A DNA stretch of 64,000 nt from Methylomarinum vadi. Its GTDB lineage: Bacteria > Pseudomonadota > Gammaproteobacteria > Methylococcales > Methylomonadaceae. Where the stretch lies: NCBI RefSeq assembly GCF_000733935.1, contig NZ_JPON01000001.1, positions 2,650,501-2,714,500 on the forward strand, in the 5' to 3' direction. The notes beneath the pieces were generated by a model. It was not told the origin of the DNA. It ran no database searches and worked only from the letters and a program-made list of their open reading frames with translations. Of the stretch, positions 1-10,143 are shown piece after piece. The translations under genes and the position numbers were made by a program. How positions within the stretch are numbered: the first letter of the stretch is position 1; each line of letters begins with the position of its first letter.

Positions 1-2
1 AC

Positions 3-725
3 AAGGCCCAATTGCAAACCGACGAGGATTCTCCGGTAATACAAGGGGCGGGACTGGAAAAACTGGCGACCGAGTACAGCGAAGTCATGATGGTCATCAA
101 TCGCCAGTCCAGACGTTATGACGATTTGTTCCTGGAGAGGCTGACGTATCTAGACCCTTTGAGCGATGAAATCAAACAGGATCGGGAGAAGTTTCAAGCA
201 TGGCTGGATCGCTTGCAACAACTGTTGCAACAGGGCGATCACAAGGCGGTTTTTACCTTGGAGTTGAATTACAACAATGCCGATGATTTCGATGTCACGG
301 TCAAGAAAAGGCTGCACGGCGTCAGTAAAACTTTTGTATTAACCTCGGCATTTTTCAACAGTTCCGATTACAAGAAGATCGCCAAATACGCCTACGACAC
401 GGTCGGCATGTTCGGCGAGCGGTCTTTCATACGCATGGGCGAGAGACAACACCCGGTCAACAGTTTCAAGCAGGCCTTCGAGTGGATGATGCGCGAAGTC
501 AAAAAAGGCCAGCATATCCAGCGCTACAAAGGGCTGGGCGAAATGAACCCTGAACAATTGTGGGAAACGACGTTGGACGCCAACAGCCGCCGCATGCTGC
601 AAGTGACCATCGAGGACGCCATTGCAGCCGACGAGATCTTCACCACATTGATGGGCGACGTGGTCGAACCAAGGAGGGACTTCATTGTCAAGAACGCGTT
701 GGATGTTTCTAATCTGGATGTGTAA
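3..725 (+). CDS. gyrB: DNA gyrase subunit B, C-terminal part (cut by window edge)
   Basis: This is the C-terminal 240 or so residues of the ATPase subunit of DNA gyrase, the type II topoisomerase that introduces negative supercoils. The frame is open to the left edge, so the gene starts outside the window. The diagnostic block is the [18 protein letters not shown] stretch followed by [24 protein letters not shown] and a terminal EPRRDFI-KNAL segment, which matches the TOPRIM and C-terminal region of gammaproteobacterial GyrB. The preceding part corresponds to the insert typical of proteobacterial GyrB. GyrB is favoured over ParE because of that insert and the exact ending. gyrB usually lies with dnaA-dnaN-recF, which would place the origin just left of this window. 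Confidence 0.95.
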   Translation, partial: KAQLQTDEDSPVIQGAGLEKLATEYSEVMMVINRQSRRYDDLFLERLTYLDPLSDEIKQDREKFQAWLDRLQQLLQQGDHKAVFTLELNYNNADDFDVTVKKRLHGVSKTFVLTSAFFNSSDYKKIAKYAYDTVGMFGERSFIRMGERQHPVNSFKQAFEWMMREVKKGQHIQRYKGLGEMNPEQLWETTLDANSRRMLQVTIEDAIAADEIFTTLMGDVVEPRRDFIVKNALDVSNLDV

Positions 726-757
726 TAACAGTCGGATTCAAACATTTTAAATTAAAC

Positions 758-1591
758 ATGCAACAATACCTCGATCTACTGGAAAAAATTCTCAACGAAG
801 GCAATCGGAAAGGCGACCGCACCGGCAGCGGTACCTTGTCGATCTTCGGTCATCAAATGCGCTTCAATCTGCAAGACGGTTTTCCGTTGGTGACGACCAA
901 GAAGGTACATCTGAAATCGATTATTCATGAATTGCTGTGGTTTTTGAACGGCGATACCAATATCGTCTATTTGAATGAAAACGGCGTCAGTATTTGGGAC
1001 GAATGGGCCGACGAGCGGGGCGAGTTGGGGCCGATCTATGGTTATCAATGGCGTTCGTGGCCCGCGCCTGACGGCGGGCATATCGATCAGATTGCGACCG
1101 TGATCAGGCAATTGCAGGAAACGCCGAATAGCCGGCGCATGATCGTCTCGGCCTGGAATGTGGCCGATCTGCCCGACGAGTCGGTCAGTCCGCAACAGAA
1201 CGTCGCCAATGGCAAGATGGCCCTCGCCGCCTGCCACACCTTGTTTCAGTTTTATGTGGCCGACGGCAAGTTGTCCTGTCAGCTCTATCAGCGCAGCTGC
1301 GATACGTTCTTGGGCTTGCCGTTCAATATTGCCAGTTATGCATTATTGACGCATATGGTGGCTCAGCAGGCGAATTTGCAGGTAGGCGACTTTGTCTGGA
1401 CCGGCGGCGATGTGCATTTATATCTGAATCATCTGGAGCAAGCGAAACTGCAATTGAGCCGAAAACCCTATCCGTTACCTAAATTGGTTATCAAAAGGAA
1501 ACCAAAATCGCTATTCGACTATCGCTACGAGGATTTCGAGGTGGCCGACTATCGGTCTCATGCGCATATCAAGGCGCCGATATCGGTTTAG
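758..1591 (+). CDS. thyA: thymidylate synthase
   Basis: Makes dTMP from dUMP using methylene-tetrahydrofolate. The 277-residue protein has the folate/dUMP-binding N-terminus ([18 protein letters not shown]), the catalytic cysteine at about residue 159 in [13 protein letters not shown], and the [20 protein letters not shown] signature. It is about 13 residues longer than the E. coli enzyme. The extra residues ([13 protein letters not shown], 141-153) sit just before the catalytic Cys, where E. coli has a short turn; similar insertions occur in other bacterial ThyA proteins. It follows gyrB by 32 bases on the same strand and ends before a strong hairpin shared with the convergent malic-enzyme locus. 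Confidence 0.97.
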   Translation: MQQYLDLLEKILNEGNRKGDRTGSGTLSIFGHQMRFNLQDGFPLVTTKKVHLKSIIHELLWFLNGDTNIVYLNENGVSIWDEWADERGELGPIYGYQWRSWPAPDGGHIDQIATVIRQLQETPNSRRMIVSAWNVADLPDESVSPQQNVANGKMALAACHTLFQFYVADGKLSCQLYQRSCDTFLGLPFNIASYALLTHMVAQQANLQVGDFVWTGGDVHLYLNHLEQAKLQLSRKPYPLPKLVIKRKPKSLFDYRYEDFEVADYRSHAHIKAPISV

Positions 1592-1611
1592 TTTGTTCTT
1601 AGGCAACCCCT

Positions 1612-1652
1612 GCATCACGATTGCCGGTAAAAAGATTCGGCAATCGTGGTGC
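1612..1652. terminator. 15-bp hairpin between convergent thyA and malic-enzyme pseudogene
   Basis: Arms 1612-1626 and 1638-1652 pair over 15 bp with a single G-T wobble, around an 11-base loop. The core is CACGATTGCCG paired with CGGCAATCGTG. It lies 20 bases past the thyA stop and 10 bases past the malic-enzyme stop, as expected for a bidirectional terminator. There is no clear T-run on either side, so termination strength is uncertain. Confidence 0.65.
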
Positions 1653-1662
1653 TAACGGAAAA

Positions 1663-3209
1663 TCAAAACGACGTGCGCCGGTAATTGCGGTAGACCGGTT
1701 CCCAGAAATTTTTCTCGATTTTTTCCTCCAGCGCCTCTTCGGAAATCAGGAAGGCGACATTATCGTCCATCGCCTGCAGGGCAACGGCTTTGGCGATTTT
1801 TTTACTGACTTCGCGGATATCCGTTAATGATGGCAACAGACTGTCGCCGGTACCGGTGATCAACGGGGAACAGCGCGCCAAGGCTTCGCTCGACGCCATC
1901 ATCATATTGTCGGTGACCCGGGTGGCTTCGGCGGCAATCACTCCCAGGCCGACGCCGGGGAAAATATAACTGTTGTTGCATTGCGAAATGGGGTAGCGCC
2001 TACCCCGATATTCGATCGGCGCGAACGGACTGCCGGTCGCTACGATGGCCTGGCCGTCGGCCCATTCGATGATTTCTGCCGGGATACCTTCCGCTTTCGA
2101 GGTCGGATTGGACAGCGGCATGATGATGGGTCGGGGGCAATGTGTGAACATCGCTTTGACGATGGTTTCATTGAACTTGTTGGGTTGTCCGCTGACGCCG
2201 ATCAAAACGGTGGGCTTGACGTTTTCGATGACATCCAGCAATTGCGGAATTCCGTTTTGCGGCAACCAGTCCAGCGTGGCCGACTTTTGCGCCAAATTGC
2301 GTTGATAGCCCTGCAGTTCCGGCGAGTTGTCCGTCACCAGTCCCTGGGAATTGAGCAGATAAATATTGCGGCGGGCTTCCGTCTCGCTAACACCCATGCT
2401 GCACATTTTCGCGACGATTTGTTCGGCGATGCCGCAACCGGCCGATCCGGCGCCGAGAAAAACGATACGGTGATCCTTCAATTGCGTGCCGAGATGATGG
2501 CAAGCGGCCAATAACGTGCCGACCGTCACGGCCGCGGTGCCCTGGATATCGTCGTTGAAGCTACAGAGTTCATCGCGATATTTTTCCAACAATGGGTTGG
2601 CGTTTTGCGCGGCAAAATCCTCGAATTGCAACAACGCATCGGGCCAGCGGCGTTTGACCGCCTGGACGAATTCATCGACGAAGGCATAATAGTCATCGCC
2701 GGTGATCCGCTCATGCCGCCTATGCCTTGGTCGCCCAAACCCAGAATACGCTCGCCATCGGTCACGACGATCACTTTGACATTTTGCTTGATGGAGTTTT
2801 GCAACATATCGTCCATTCGCTCACGGTTCGGATAGGATATGAATAGTCCCCGGTTACGGCGATAGATACGGGAAAACTCCTGGCAGGCCTGACCGACCGT
2901 CGGCGTATAAATGATGGGCATCATTTCCTCTAGGTGATCGGTCATCACGCGGTAAAACAGGGTTTCGTTACTGTCCTGAATATTGCGCAGGTAAATGTGC
3001 TTGACCAAGTCATCAGTGAAACTGCTGAACTGCATATAACAACGTTTGACCTGTTCTTCGATGGTCTCGATATTGTGCGGTAGCAAACCTTCCAGATTGA
3101 AGTTTCGCCGTTCCTCTTCGGTAAATGCGCTGCCCTTGTTCAGCAACGAGGTTTCTAATAACACCGGGCCCGCATAGCGGATGTAGAGAGGACGATTTTT
3201 CTGGTTCAT
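1663..3209 (-). pseudogene. maeA: NAD-dependent malic enzyme, disrupted by an internal deletion and frameshift
   Basis: Two adjoining frames together spell a SfcA/MaeA-type malic enzyme (malate to pyruvate plus CO2). The N-terminal frame runs from about 3209 (ATG; a TTG at 3248 is an alternative) through the catalytic-Tyr block [11 protein letters not shown] to [12 protein letters not shown] at about 2712. The C-terminal frame resumes at [14 protein letters not shown] and continues normally through [21 protein letters not shown] and the C-terminal YRRTS. Relative to the E. coli protein, about 47 residues (GIPIGKLSLYTACGG through MGWR) are missing at the junction and the frame changes. The missing part holds the catalytic lysine of the family. 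As written, the product stops after about 45 out-of-frame residues. Either a genuine pseudogene or an assembly error. Confidence 0.85.
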
Positions 3210-3423
3210 AAGTTTATCTACCGAATAATGGATTTGGGTATCAGACAAAATTATCGTGACAGGATCATGTCAAGAAGATGAAATAAAGTTAAGCAAAAAT
3301 CACACCACAATAAAAACTGACTTGGTGGGTGCAAAGCGGGTATTGATCAAACTCCAGGTGTTTAACTTTCTAGGCTTGACAAGTTAATGGTAGAATGAAC
3401 GGTTTCCAATTTAACAGAGAATC

Positions 3424-4359
3424 ATGCAGTTAATCAGGGGGCTAGCTCATCTTGAACCATTGCATCGTGGTTGTGTGTTGACGATAGGAAACTTTGACGG
3501 ACTGCATTTGGGGCACCGGGCGGTTATAGAAAAATTGGCATCGCACGGCGAAAAATTGGGTTTGCCGGCTGTGGTGTTGTTGTTCGAACCGCAACCGTTG
3601 GAATATTTTCTCGGTGAAAATGCCCCTTCCCGGCTGACCCGGTTGCGGGAAAAGGTCATACAATTCTCCTCATTGCCGGTCGACCAATTGCTGGTTTTGG
3701 GGTTTAATCGGCATTTGGCGAATTACCGAGCCGAGGATTTCATCAAGGATATCTTGATTGACAATTTGAACGTCAAATACCTGGTGGTTGGCGACGATTT
3801 TCATTTCGGCAAGGCGCGCCGGGGTAATTTCGCCATGTTGAAGGAGGCTGGGGAACAATACGGTTTTCAGGTCGAGGATACCCGCTCCCTCGAGTTGGAT
3901 GGCATGCGCATTAGCAGCACATTGATACGCGATGCCCTGGGCGAAGGTAATCTGGCTTTGGCGGCTAAGATGTTGGGGCGCGATTATTCGGTTTGCGGCA
4001 GGGTGGCGCATGGTGATAAAAGAGGCAGGACGCTGGGTTTTCCGACCGCCAATATCGAGATGTTCAGGAAGAACACGCCGATTGTCGGCGTCTATGCCGT
4101 CACCATGACCGGTATCGATGGTCGGGAATATGCCGGCGTGGCCAATGTGGGAACTCGTCCGACAGTTGACGGTAGCGCCAAGGTGATTCTGGAGACGCAT
4201 TTATTCGACTTTAATCGCGAGATTTACGGCGCCTATGTCGAGGTGCATTTTAAACGGAAGATTCGCGATGAGATGCGTTTTCATTCGCTGCAACAGTTAC
4301 AACAGCAGATCGATCATGATGTGCGGCAGGCTAAAGAGATTTTTGCTGATTTAAAATAA
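3424..4359 (+). CDS. ribF: bifunctional riboflavin kinase / FAD synthetase
   Basis: Converts riboflavin to FMN and then to FAD. The 311-residue protein has an N-terminal nucleotidyltransferase domain with the TIGNFDGLHLGH motif (residues 20-31) and the SSTLIRDAL motif. A C-terminal riboflavin kinase domain carries GRVAHGDKRGRTLGFPTANI at about 190-210. Full length compared with E. coli RibF. It is followed after 3 bases by ileS and then lspA, the standard gammaproteobacterial ribF-ileS-lspA order, so the three are probably co-transcribed. Confidence 0.97.
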   Translation: MQLIRGLAHLEPLHRGCVLTIGNFDGLHLGHRAVIEKLASHGEKLGLPAVVLLFEPQPLEYFLGENAPSRLTRLREKVIQFSSLPVDQLLVLGFNRHLANYRAEDFIKDILIDNLNVKYLVVGDDFHFGKARRGNFAMLKEAGEQYGFQVEDTRSLELDGMRISSTLIRDALGEGNLALAAKMLGRDYSVCGRVAHGDKRGRTLGFPTANIEMFRKNTPIVGVYAVTMTGIDGREYAGVANVGTRPTVDGSAKVILETHLFDFNREIYGAYVEVHFKRKIRDEMRFHSLQQLQQQIDHDVRQAKEIFADLK

Positions 4360-4362
4360 GAT

Positions 4363-7194
4363 ATGACGATGGACTATAAAAAGACACTCAATTTACCGAA
4401 AACGGCTTTCCCGATGAAGGCAAACCTGGCGCAACGCGAGCCGGAGATGTTGAAGCAATGGAATGAAAATGAACTGTATTGCAAAATCAGGGAAGCGTGT
4501 GCTGGCCGACCCAAATTCATTCTGCATGACGGCCCTCCTTATGCCAATGGCGCGATTCATATCGGCCATGCCGTCAACAAGGTCTTGAAGGATATCGTCA
4601 TTAAATCGAAAACGCTGAGCGGTTTCGATGCCCCCTATGTGCCGGGTTGGGATTGCCATGGCCTGCCGATCGAGCTGATGGTGGAAAAGAAAGTCGGCAA
4701 GGCGGGCGCCAAAGTTTCTCAAGCCGAATTCCGTAAGGAATGCCGAAAATATGCCGGCAAACAGGTCAACATGCAAAAAGAGGAATTCATTCGTTTGGGC
4801 GTATTGGGCGACTGGGACAATCCTTACCTGACCATGGATTTTAAATTCGAGGCCGACATCATTCGCTCGTTGGGCAAGATTGCAGACAAGGGACACCTAA
4901 GCCAGGGCGCCAAACCGGTGCATTGGTGCACCGATTGTGGGTCGGCCTTGGCCGAGGCGGAAGTCGAATATGAAGACAAACATTCGCCCGCCATCGATGT
5001 GCGATTTCAAGTGATCGATGAGGACGCTTTCCTGGAGGGCTTTCATCATGTCCCTGAACACGATGGCGAGGGTCCCCTGTCGGTGGTCATTTGGACCACC
5101 ACCCCATGGACCCTGCCGGCCAACCAGGCGGTCGCGCTCAATCCTGAATTGGAATATGCCGTCGTGCAATGCGACAACGACGGCCAGAAGGAACGCCTGG
5201 TGATTGCCGAGGTATTGCTGAAGGACGCGATGGCGCGTTACGGCATCGACGATTATCATGTAATCGCCTATGGCAAAGGCGCGGCATTGGAAAATCAGTT
5301 ACTGCAACATCCGTTCTACGAACGTCGAGTGCCGGTCATTCTTGGCGATCACGTCACGGTCGATGCCGGTACCGGCGCGGTACACACCGCACCGGGCCAT
5401 GGTCAGGAAGACTACGTAGTGGGTATGAAATACAATCTACCGGTCGACAATCCGGTGGGCGCGAACGGTGTGTTCCTGCCCAACACCGAATTGTTCGCCG
5501 GCGAACATGTGTTCAGCGCCAACGATCATGTCTTGGAAGTCTTGAAGGAACGGGGCAAGCTGCTGCACCACGAAGCCTTGTTGCATAGTTATCCCCATTG
5601 TTGGCGGCATAAGACGCCGATCATCTTCCGGGCCACCGCGCAGTGGTTCATCTCGATGAACAAGAATAACTTGCGCGATACCGCGTTGAATGAAGTCAAG
5701 AAGGTTGATTGGATTCCGGACTGGGGACAGGCGCGCATCGAAGGCATGATGGAAAAACGTCCCGATTGGTGTATTTCCCGGCAACGGACTTGGGGCGTGC
5801 CGATCGCCTTCTTCGTGCATAAGGAAACCGGCGAGTTACACCCCCGCAGCGCCGAATTGATCGAGCAAGTCGCCCAGCGGGTCGAGCAACAAGGTATCGA
5901 TGCCTGGTTCGAATTGGATGCGGCCGAGCTGATCGGCGCCGATGCGGAACAGTACGATAAGATGCAGGATACCCTCGATGTCTGGTTCGATTCCGGCGTC
6001 ACCCATGCCTGCGTGTTGAACCGACGCGAACAATTGGATTTTCCGGCCGATCTCTATCTGGAGGGTTCGGACCAACATCGCGGCTGGTTCCAGTCATCCT
6101 TGCTGGCCTCGACGGCAATGAACGATGTCGCGCCATACAGGGCTGTACTGACTCATGGCTTCACCGTAGACGCTGAAGGCAAGAAGATGTCCAAGTCCCG
6201 CGGTAATGTGGTCGCGCCGCAATCGGTTATGAAATCGTTGGGCGCCGATGTATTGCGCCTCTGGGTGGCGGCGACCGATTACCGCGGCGAAATGAATGTC
6301 TCCGACGAAATCCTGACCCGTACCGCCGATGGTTACCGCCGTTTGCGTAATACCGCTCGCTTTCTGTTGTCGAATCTTAACGGCTTCGACCCGGCGGCGC
6401 ATAAGGTTGGTAAGGACGAGTTGTTGGCCTTGGATCGCTGGGTCGTGGACCGTGCCTGGCGTTTGCAGGAAGAGGTTAAAACCGCTTATGCCAATTATCA
6501 ATTCCAGCTGATCTATCAGAAAGTCCATCATTTCTGCGCGATCGACCTGGGCGGTTTTTACCTCGATATTATCAAGGATCGCCAATATACCGCCAAGGCG
6601 GATGGTCTGGCGCGTCGTTCCGCGCAGACGGCGATGTACCATGTCATCGAGGCCTTGACCCGCTGGTTGGCGCCAATCGTCAGCTATACCGCCGATGAAA
6701 TTTGGCGCTACATTCCTGGCGAGCGCGTCGAGTCGGTCTTCCTGGAAACTTGGTATGACGGTTTGTTTCCTGTGGACGAAGGCGCAGCCATCAACCGGGC
6801 AACCTGGGATAAAGTCATGGCGGTCAGAACCGTGGTCAGCAAGGAAATCGAACAATTGCGTTCCAAGGGCACCATCGGTGCCTCGCTGAATGCCGAAGTG
6901 GCATTGTACTGTAACGATGACTACGCAGTGGCACTTAACCTATTGGACGATGAACTGCGTTTTGTCTTCATCACTTCGGCCGCAGCAGTATTCGCCGAGC
7001 AAGACAGCCCGGCCGATGCCGTATCAACCGAGCTGCCTGGCGTTAAACTGAAAGTGACGGCGTCCGAGCATGCTAAGTGTGTGCGTTGCTGGCATCAGCG
7101 CGCCGATGTTGGCAGCCATGCCGACCATCCGGAATTATGCGGGCGTTGTGTCGAAAACGTTGCCGGCGACGGCGAGGTACGCCGCTTCGCTTAA
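4363..7194 (+). CDS. ileS: isoleucyl-tRNA synthetase
   Basis: Class I aminoacyl-tRNA synthetase charging tRNA-Ile. The 943 residues match the bacterial type. The HIGH signature is in [11 protein letters not shown] (about residue 64), the KMSKS loop in [10 protein letters not shown] (about 607-612), and the CP1 editing domain contains the [13 protein letters not shown] block. The C-terminal zinc finger is complete: Cys906/Cys909 in CVRCWH and Cys926/Cys929 in CGRC. The start begins [22 protein letters not shown], matching family N-termini, and follows the ribF stop by 3 bases. Confidence 0.98.
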   Translation: MTMDYKKTLNLPKTAFPMKANLAQREPEMLKQWNENELYCKIREACAGRPKFILHDGPPYANGAIHIGHAVNKVLKDIVIKSKTLSGFDAPYVPGWDCHGLPIELMVEKKVGKAGAKVSQAEFRKECRKYAGKQVNMQKEEFIRLGVLGDWDNPYLTMDFKFEADIIRSLGKIADKGHLSQGAKPVHWCTDCGSALAEAEVEYEDKHSPAIDVRFQVIDEDAFLEGFHHVPEHDGEGPLSVVIWTTTPWTLPANQAVALNPELEYAVVQCDNDGQKERLVIAEVLLKDAMARYGIDDYHVIAYGKGAALENQLLQHPFYERRVPVILGDHVTVDAGTGAVHTAPGHGQEDYVVGMKYNLPVDNPVGANGVFLPNTELFAGEHVFSANDHVLEVLKERGKLLHHEALLHSYPHCWRHKTPIIFRATAQWFISMNKNNLRDTALNEVKKVDWIPDWGQARIEGMMEKRPDWCISRQRTWGVPIAFFVHKETGELHPRSAELIEQVAQRVEQQGIDAWFELDAAELIGADAEQYDKMQDTLDVWFDSGVTHACVLNRREQLDFPADLYLEGSDQHRGWFQSSLLASTAMNDVAPYRAVLTHGFTVDAEGKKMSKSRGNVVAPQSVMKSLGADVLRLWVAATDYRGEMNVSDEILTRTADGYRRLRNTARFLLSNLNGFDPAAHKVGKDELLALDRWVVDRAWRLQEEVKTAYANYQFQLIYQKVHHFCAIDLGGFYLDIIKDRQYTAKADGLARRSAQTAMYHVIEALTRWLAPIVSYTADEIWRYIPGERVESVFLETWYDGLFPVDEGAAINRATWDKVMAVRTVVSKEIEQLRSKGTIGASLNAEVALYCNDDYAVALNLLDDELRFVFITSAAAVFAEQDSPADAVSTELPGVKLKVTASEHAKCVRCWHQRADVGSHADHPELCGRCVENVAGDGEVRRFA

Positions 7195-7247
7195 CTGAAA
7201 GGCATCGGATAAGTGGCTTCGTGCCGCTTGTCCCGGTTGTTTCGAAA

Positions 7248-7760
7248 ATGACTTATGAATTAATCGGACAAGCCAAAAACTTGAATATGTTGAAATGGTT
7301 GTGGTTATCTGTGCTGGCCTTGTTGTTGGATCAAGGCAGTAAACTGTGGGTTGCCGGTTCCATGCGGTTGTATGAATCAATCGCTGTTTTTCCTTATTTT
7401 AACCTGACCTATGTCCACAATACCGGCGCCGCATTCAGTTTGCTCAGTGAGGCGGGTGGTTGGCAACGTTGGTTTTTTGCCGCCTTGGCGGTGGTTATCA
7501 GTACCGCATTGACGATTTGGCTGGCGCGCTTGAAGCGTCATGAAACGCTGCTGGCCATTGCCCTGGCTCTGGTTTTGGGGGGAGCGCTCGGTAATCTGAT
7601 CGATCGTTTGGTTTACGGTTACGTGATCGATTTTCTCGATGTGTATTACCGTCAATGGCATTGGCCGGCCTTCAACATAGCCGACTCGGCGATCACGCTT
7701 GGCGTCTTTTTGATGCTATTAGAAAGTTTTGGTATTGGCCGACAAAAAGACCAAAAATGA
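7248..7760 (+). CDS. lspA: lipoprotein signal peptidase (signal peptidase II)
   Basis: Inner-membrane aspartyl protease that removes signal peptides from prolipoproteins. Four hydrophobic segments are visible, and the catalytic aspartates are Asp119 (NLIDRL) and Asp146 (FNIADSAI), each offset by five from the E. coli residues. The frame is open further upstream into ileS. The ATG at 7248 gives 170 residues with a hydrophilic lead-in much like E. coli LspA; the ATG at 7287 (MLKWLWL) is the alternative. No good Shine-Dalgarno site is seen for either. It is the third gene of the ribF-ileS-lspA run, and a receptor gene scrap begins about 35 bases after its stop. Confidence 0.95.
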   Translation: MTYELIGQAKNLNMLKWLWLSVLALLLDQGSKLWVAGSMRLYESIAVFPYFNLTYVHNTGAAFSLLSEAGGWQRWFFAALAVVISTALTIWLARLKRHETLLAIALALVLGGALGNLIDRLVYGYVIDFLDVYYRQWHWPAFNIADSAITLGVFLMLLESFGIGRQKDQK

Positions 7761-7794
7761 AATCAATTGTCGGGATACTGGCCTTGCTGTGCAA

Positions 7795-7992
7795 TATCTG
7801 AGAACTCCCAGTCCAATCGGTGTTTATCAACGGTTGGATCTTGTTGTGAGAAAATCATTCAAACTATCCGAACACCAGTCCTTGAATCTTGCCTTGATAT
7901 ATAGAAACAATCTGGGATCGAAAGACGAGTTTATTGAGGGTAACTGCTTAAGTGATCGGACATTTTTTGAAATCTGTTATCGATTAATATAG
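7795..7992 (+). pseudogene. C-terminal remnant of a TonB-dependent receptor
   Basis: About 65 codons, from YLRTPSPIGVYQRLDL to the terminal ICYRLI, align without gaps of note to the last strands of the intact receptor at 8242-10143. Shared blocks are QRLDL, KSF-L-E-QSLN, NLGSKDEF and LSD-T-F-I-YR. The terminal aromatic-rich strand of an outer-membrane barrel is kept, but plug and most of the barrel are absent. The frame continues upstream to 7729 through sequence with no similarity and overlaps the end of lspA. I read it as the relic of a tandem or ectopic receptor copy whose 5' part was deleted. The sequence has diverged well from its neighbour, so it is not a recent duplication. Confidence 0.75.
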
Positions 7993-8014
7993 GCAGAAGG
8001 AGGTGAAGCCAGGT

Positions 8015-8239
8015 TCAGTTTTCAGAGGGCTTAAACCCTTCATGTTCTATGGCTATTTTTTTGGCTGTCAGTAAAAGCTTTCTTGCCAGCTTAATAATTT
8101 GCTATTCTTTTCCTTTTAAGCTTATTGAATAATATTCCGGATAGCGTGGTTTTTCCAGCCAATAGTTATGTTTCCCTTTATGTTTCTTTTCAGCGATACG
8201 ATGTCTGTCAAGACTGATATTTTCCGGCTTTGGAAAATA
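8015..8239 (-). pseudogene. possible gene remnant, opposite strand, interrupted by one stop
   Basis: On the minus strand one frame reads FPKPENISLDRHRIAEKKH, then a Lys/Tyr-rich stretch ending SISLKGKE, then a TAG at about 8103, then about 28 more in-frame residues (QIIKLARKLLLTAKKIA, EHEGFKPSEN) to a TGA at 8015. The composition looks like real protein on both sides of the stop, and no start codon is present at the left side because a TGA precedes the segment. I do not recognise the family. It looks like the 3' part of a gene cut off by whatever rearrangement placed the receptor genes here. Low certainty: only composition and frame continuity support it. Confidence 0.35.
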
Positions 8240-8241
8240 TC

Positions 8242-10143
8242 ATGAAACGGGGCGCCGGAGTTTTGCTATTAGTCTGCAGTCAACCGTTGTTGGCCCAGCA
8301 TGCCGAAGATTTTTTTCTCGACGACGCGCCGACCGCGTTAACGGCAACCCGTTTAAAGCAATCATTGTTCACGGCACCGGCCGCCATCACGGTGATCGAC
8401 AAGGCCATGATCAAGGCCAGCGGCGCCAAGGAAATAGTCGAATTGTTTCGTTTGGTGCCGGGCATGCAAGTGGGCTACGAACGTAAAAACCTACCCTCCG
8501 TGACTTATCATGGCATGGCCGATGAATTCTCCCGCGACATGCAGGTATTGATCGATGGCCACTCCATATACAGCGCCAGTTTCGGCGGCGTGCATTGGGA
8601 TGATTATCCGTTGTTGATCGAGGATATCGAAAGAATCGAGGTCATTCGCGGTCCGAATGCCGCCACGTATGGCCCGAATTCATTTTTGGGCGTTATCAAC
8701 ATCATTACCACGCATTCATTGCAAGATCAGGGGGCGAAAGTCTCTTTCCGAGGTGGCAGCAACGACTATTACCGGGCCGCAGCCAGATACGGGGGGAGAT
8801 GGAAGGATTTGAGCTATCGTTTAGCTTATATGCATCAGCAAGAAGATGGGCTCGAAGGCGTTGCCGACGACCAGTTAGTCGATGTGCTGAGTACCCGTTT
8901 CGATTACCGTCTATCTGAGCAAAGCGCCTTGCAATATAACTTCGGCTACAGTGCGGACAAGAGTCAGTCCGGTACTATCGGAAGTCTGACCGATCCGGTC
9001 CGTCATCAACGTTCCCGTCGCATTTCGCAAAATCTTAGTTGGACTTATCAACCGACTTTGGACGAACAACTACTGATTCAGCTCACGCATTTTCGTCGGG
9101 ATAGCGTGGAACCGATCCATTCCGCGCTACGCAATCTCAATAATGATACGATGAGTGAAAGGCTGGATTTTGAGTTACAGCATTCGACTTTACTATTCGA
9201 TGATCTGCGTGTGGCATGGGGAGTAGGTAGTCGTCTCGATAGGATACGTTTGCCTTTTTGGTTAAGCAGCTACGACGATAAAACCAATGTGCTCTACCGG
9301 ATATTTGCCAATTTCGAATGGAAATTTCTGGACGATTTTATTCTCAATTTGGGAGCCTTGCTGGAAAAGAATTCATATCAAGACGCCGATATATCTCCGA
9401 GAATCGCCTTGAATTATTTATGGTCGGATCAGCATAGTTTCCGTTTTATCGCCTCCAGGGCATCGCGTATGCCGACCATTGGCGAACAATATATCGATAT
9501 TCGTAGAACGGTGTCAGCGATTTTGCCTTACCAAGTAAAAACGACGAGTCATTTATTGCCAGAGGAACTTTATACCCTTGAATTGGGCTATCATGGCCAA
9601 TATTTTAACAAGGCTCTGACCGCCGACCTCAAGTTTGCCCATCAACGTTTTCGCCGCCTGACTCAGATCACGGGCTCTCATATCGATCCACAAACGCTGG
9701 AGCCGGTAATGCATTATCAAACCGCGGATGTCGCCACTGCGCTCAATTATGAAATGCAATTGGATTACCGGCCGAACCGGCAAATATTGTTACATCTAGG
9801 GTATTCATGGATCAATATCGATGCGAGTCCTTCTTTTATCGATTACGGCGCTTCGGCTCCGCATCACTCGCTGAATGTGTTGGCTTCCTACCAGTTTCTC
9901 CAACGATGGCAGGCCAGCGTCAGTTATTATTACCAGAGCAAAATGACCTATTTGCGTTCGAGCGAAATCGGGCAATTTCAGCGCTTGGATTTGATGCTGA
10001 ATAAATCCTTCCAACTGAACGAGAACCAATCTCTGAATGTTGCCGTGATTCACCAAAACGTATTGGGATCGAAGGACGAATTCAGCCCGGGCGACCGTCT
10101 ATCCGACCAAACCCTGTTCCAAATCAGTTACCGTTTCGATTAA
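8242..10143 (+). CDS. TonB-dependent outer-membrane receptor
   Basis: A 633-residue receptor for energised uptake of a siderophore, cobalamin or similar ligand. The start at 8242 gives a signal peptide (MKRGAGVLLLVCSQPLLAQ). The plug domain follows, with LTATRLKQSLFTAPAAITVID, the LVPGMQVG block, QVLIDGHSIY and the IERIEVIRGPNAATYGPNSF signature at about residues 130-155. The remainder is a 22-strand-type barrel ending in a C-terminal phenylalanine-containing strand (QISYRFD). The ligand cannot be told from sequence, and no cobalamin riboswitch is apparent in the 250 bases upstream. A TTG at 8230 is an inferior start. The stop overlaps the stop of convergent ampD by 4 bases. Confidence 0.93.
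   Translation: MKRGAGVLLLVCSQPLLAQHAEDFFLDDAPTALTATRLKQSLFTAPAAITVIDKAMIKASGAKEIVELFRLVPGMQVGYERKNLPSVTYHGMADEFSRDMQVLIDGHSIYSASFGGVHWDDYPLLIEDIERIEVIRGPNAATYGPNSFLGVINIITTHSLQDQGAKVSFRGGSNDYYRAAARYGGRWKDLSYRLAYMHQQEDGLEGVADDQLVDVLSTRFDYRLSEQSALQYNFGYSADKSQSGTIGSLTDPVRHQRSRRISQNLSWTYQPTLDEQLLIQLTHFRRDSVEPIHSALRNLNNDTMSERLDFELQHSTLLFDDLRVAWGVGSRLDRIRLPFWLSSYDDKTNVLYRIFANFEWKFLDDFILNLGALLEKNSYQDADISPRIALNYLWSDQHSFRFIASRASRMPTIGEQYIDIRRTVSAILPYQVKTTSHLLPEELYTLELGYHGQYFNKALTADLKFAHQRFRRLTQITGSHIDPQTLEPVMHYQTADVATALNYEMQLDYRPNRQILLHLGYSWINIDASPSFIDYGASAPHHSLNVLASYQFLQRWQASVSYYYQSKMTYLRSSEIGQFQRLDLMLNKSFQLNENQSLNVAVIHQNVLGSKDEFSPGDRLSDQTLFQISYRFD

Noticed and set aside
3376-3396. TTGACA upstream of ribF as a promoter
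   Set aside because: The only nearby -10-like element (TAGAAT at 3391) is 9 bases away, and at the right spacing there is no -10.
7993-8241. Cobalamin riboswitch upstream of the TonB-dependent receptor
   Set aside because: No conserved B12-box or large paired structure is seen; the region is better read as a decayed minus-strand gene.
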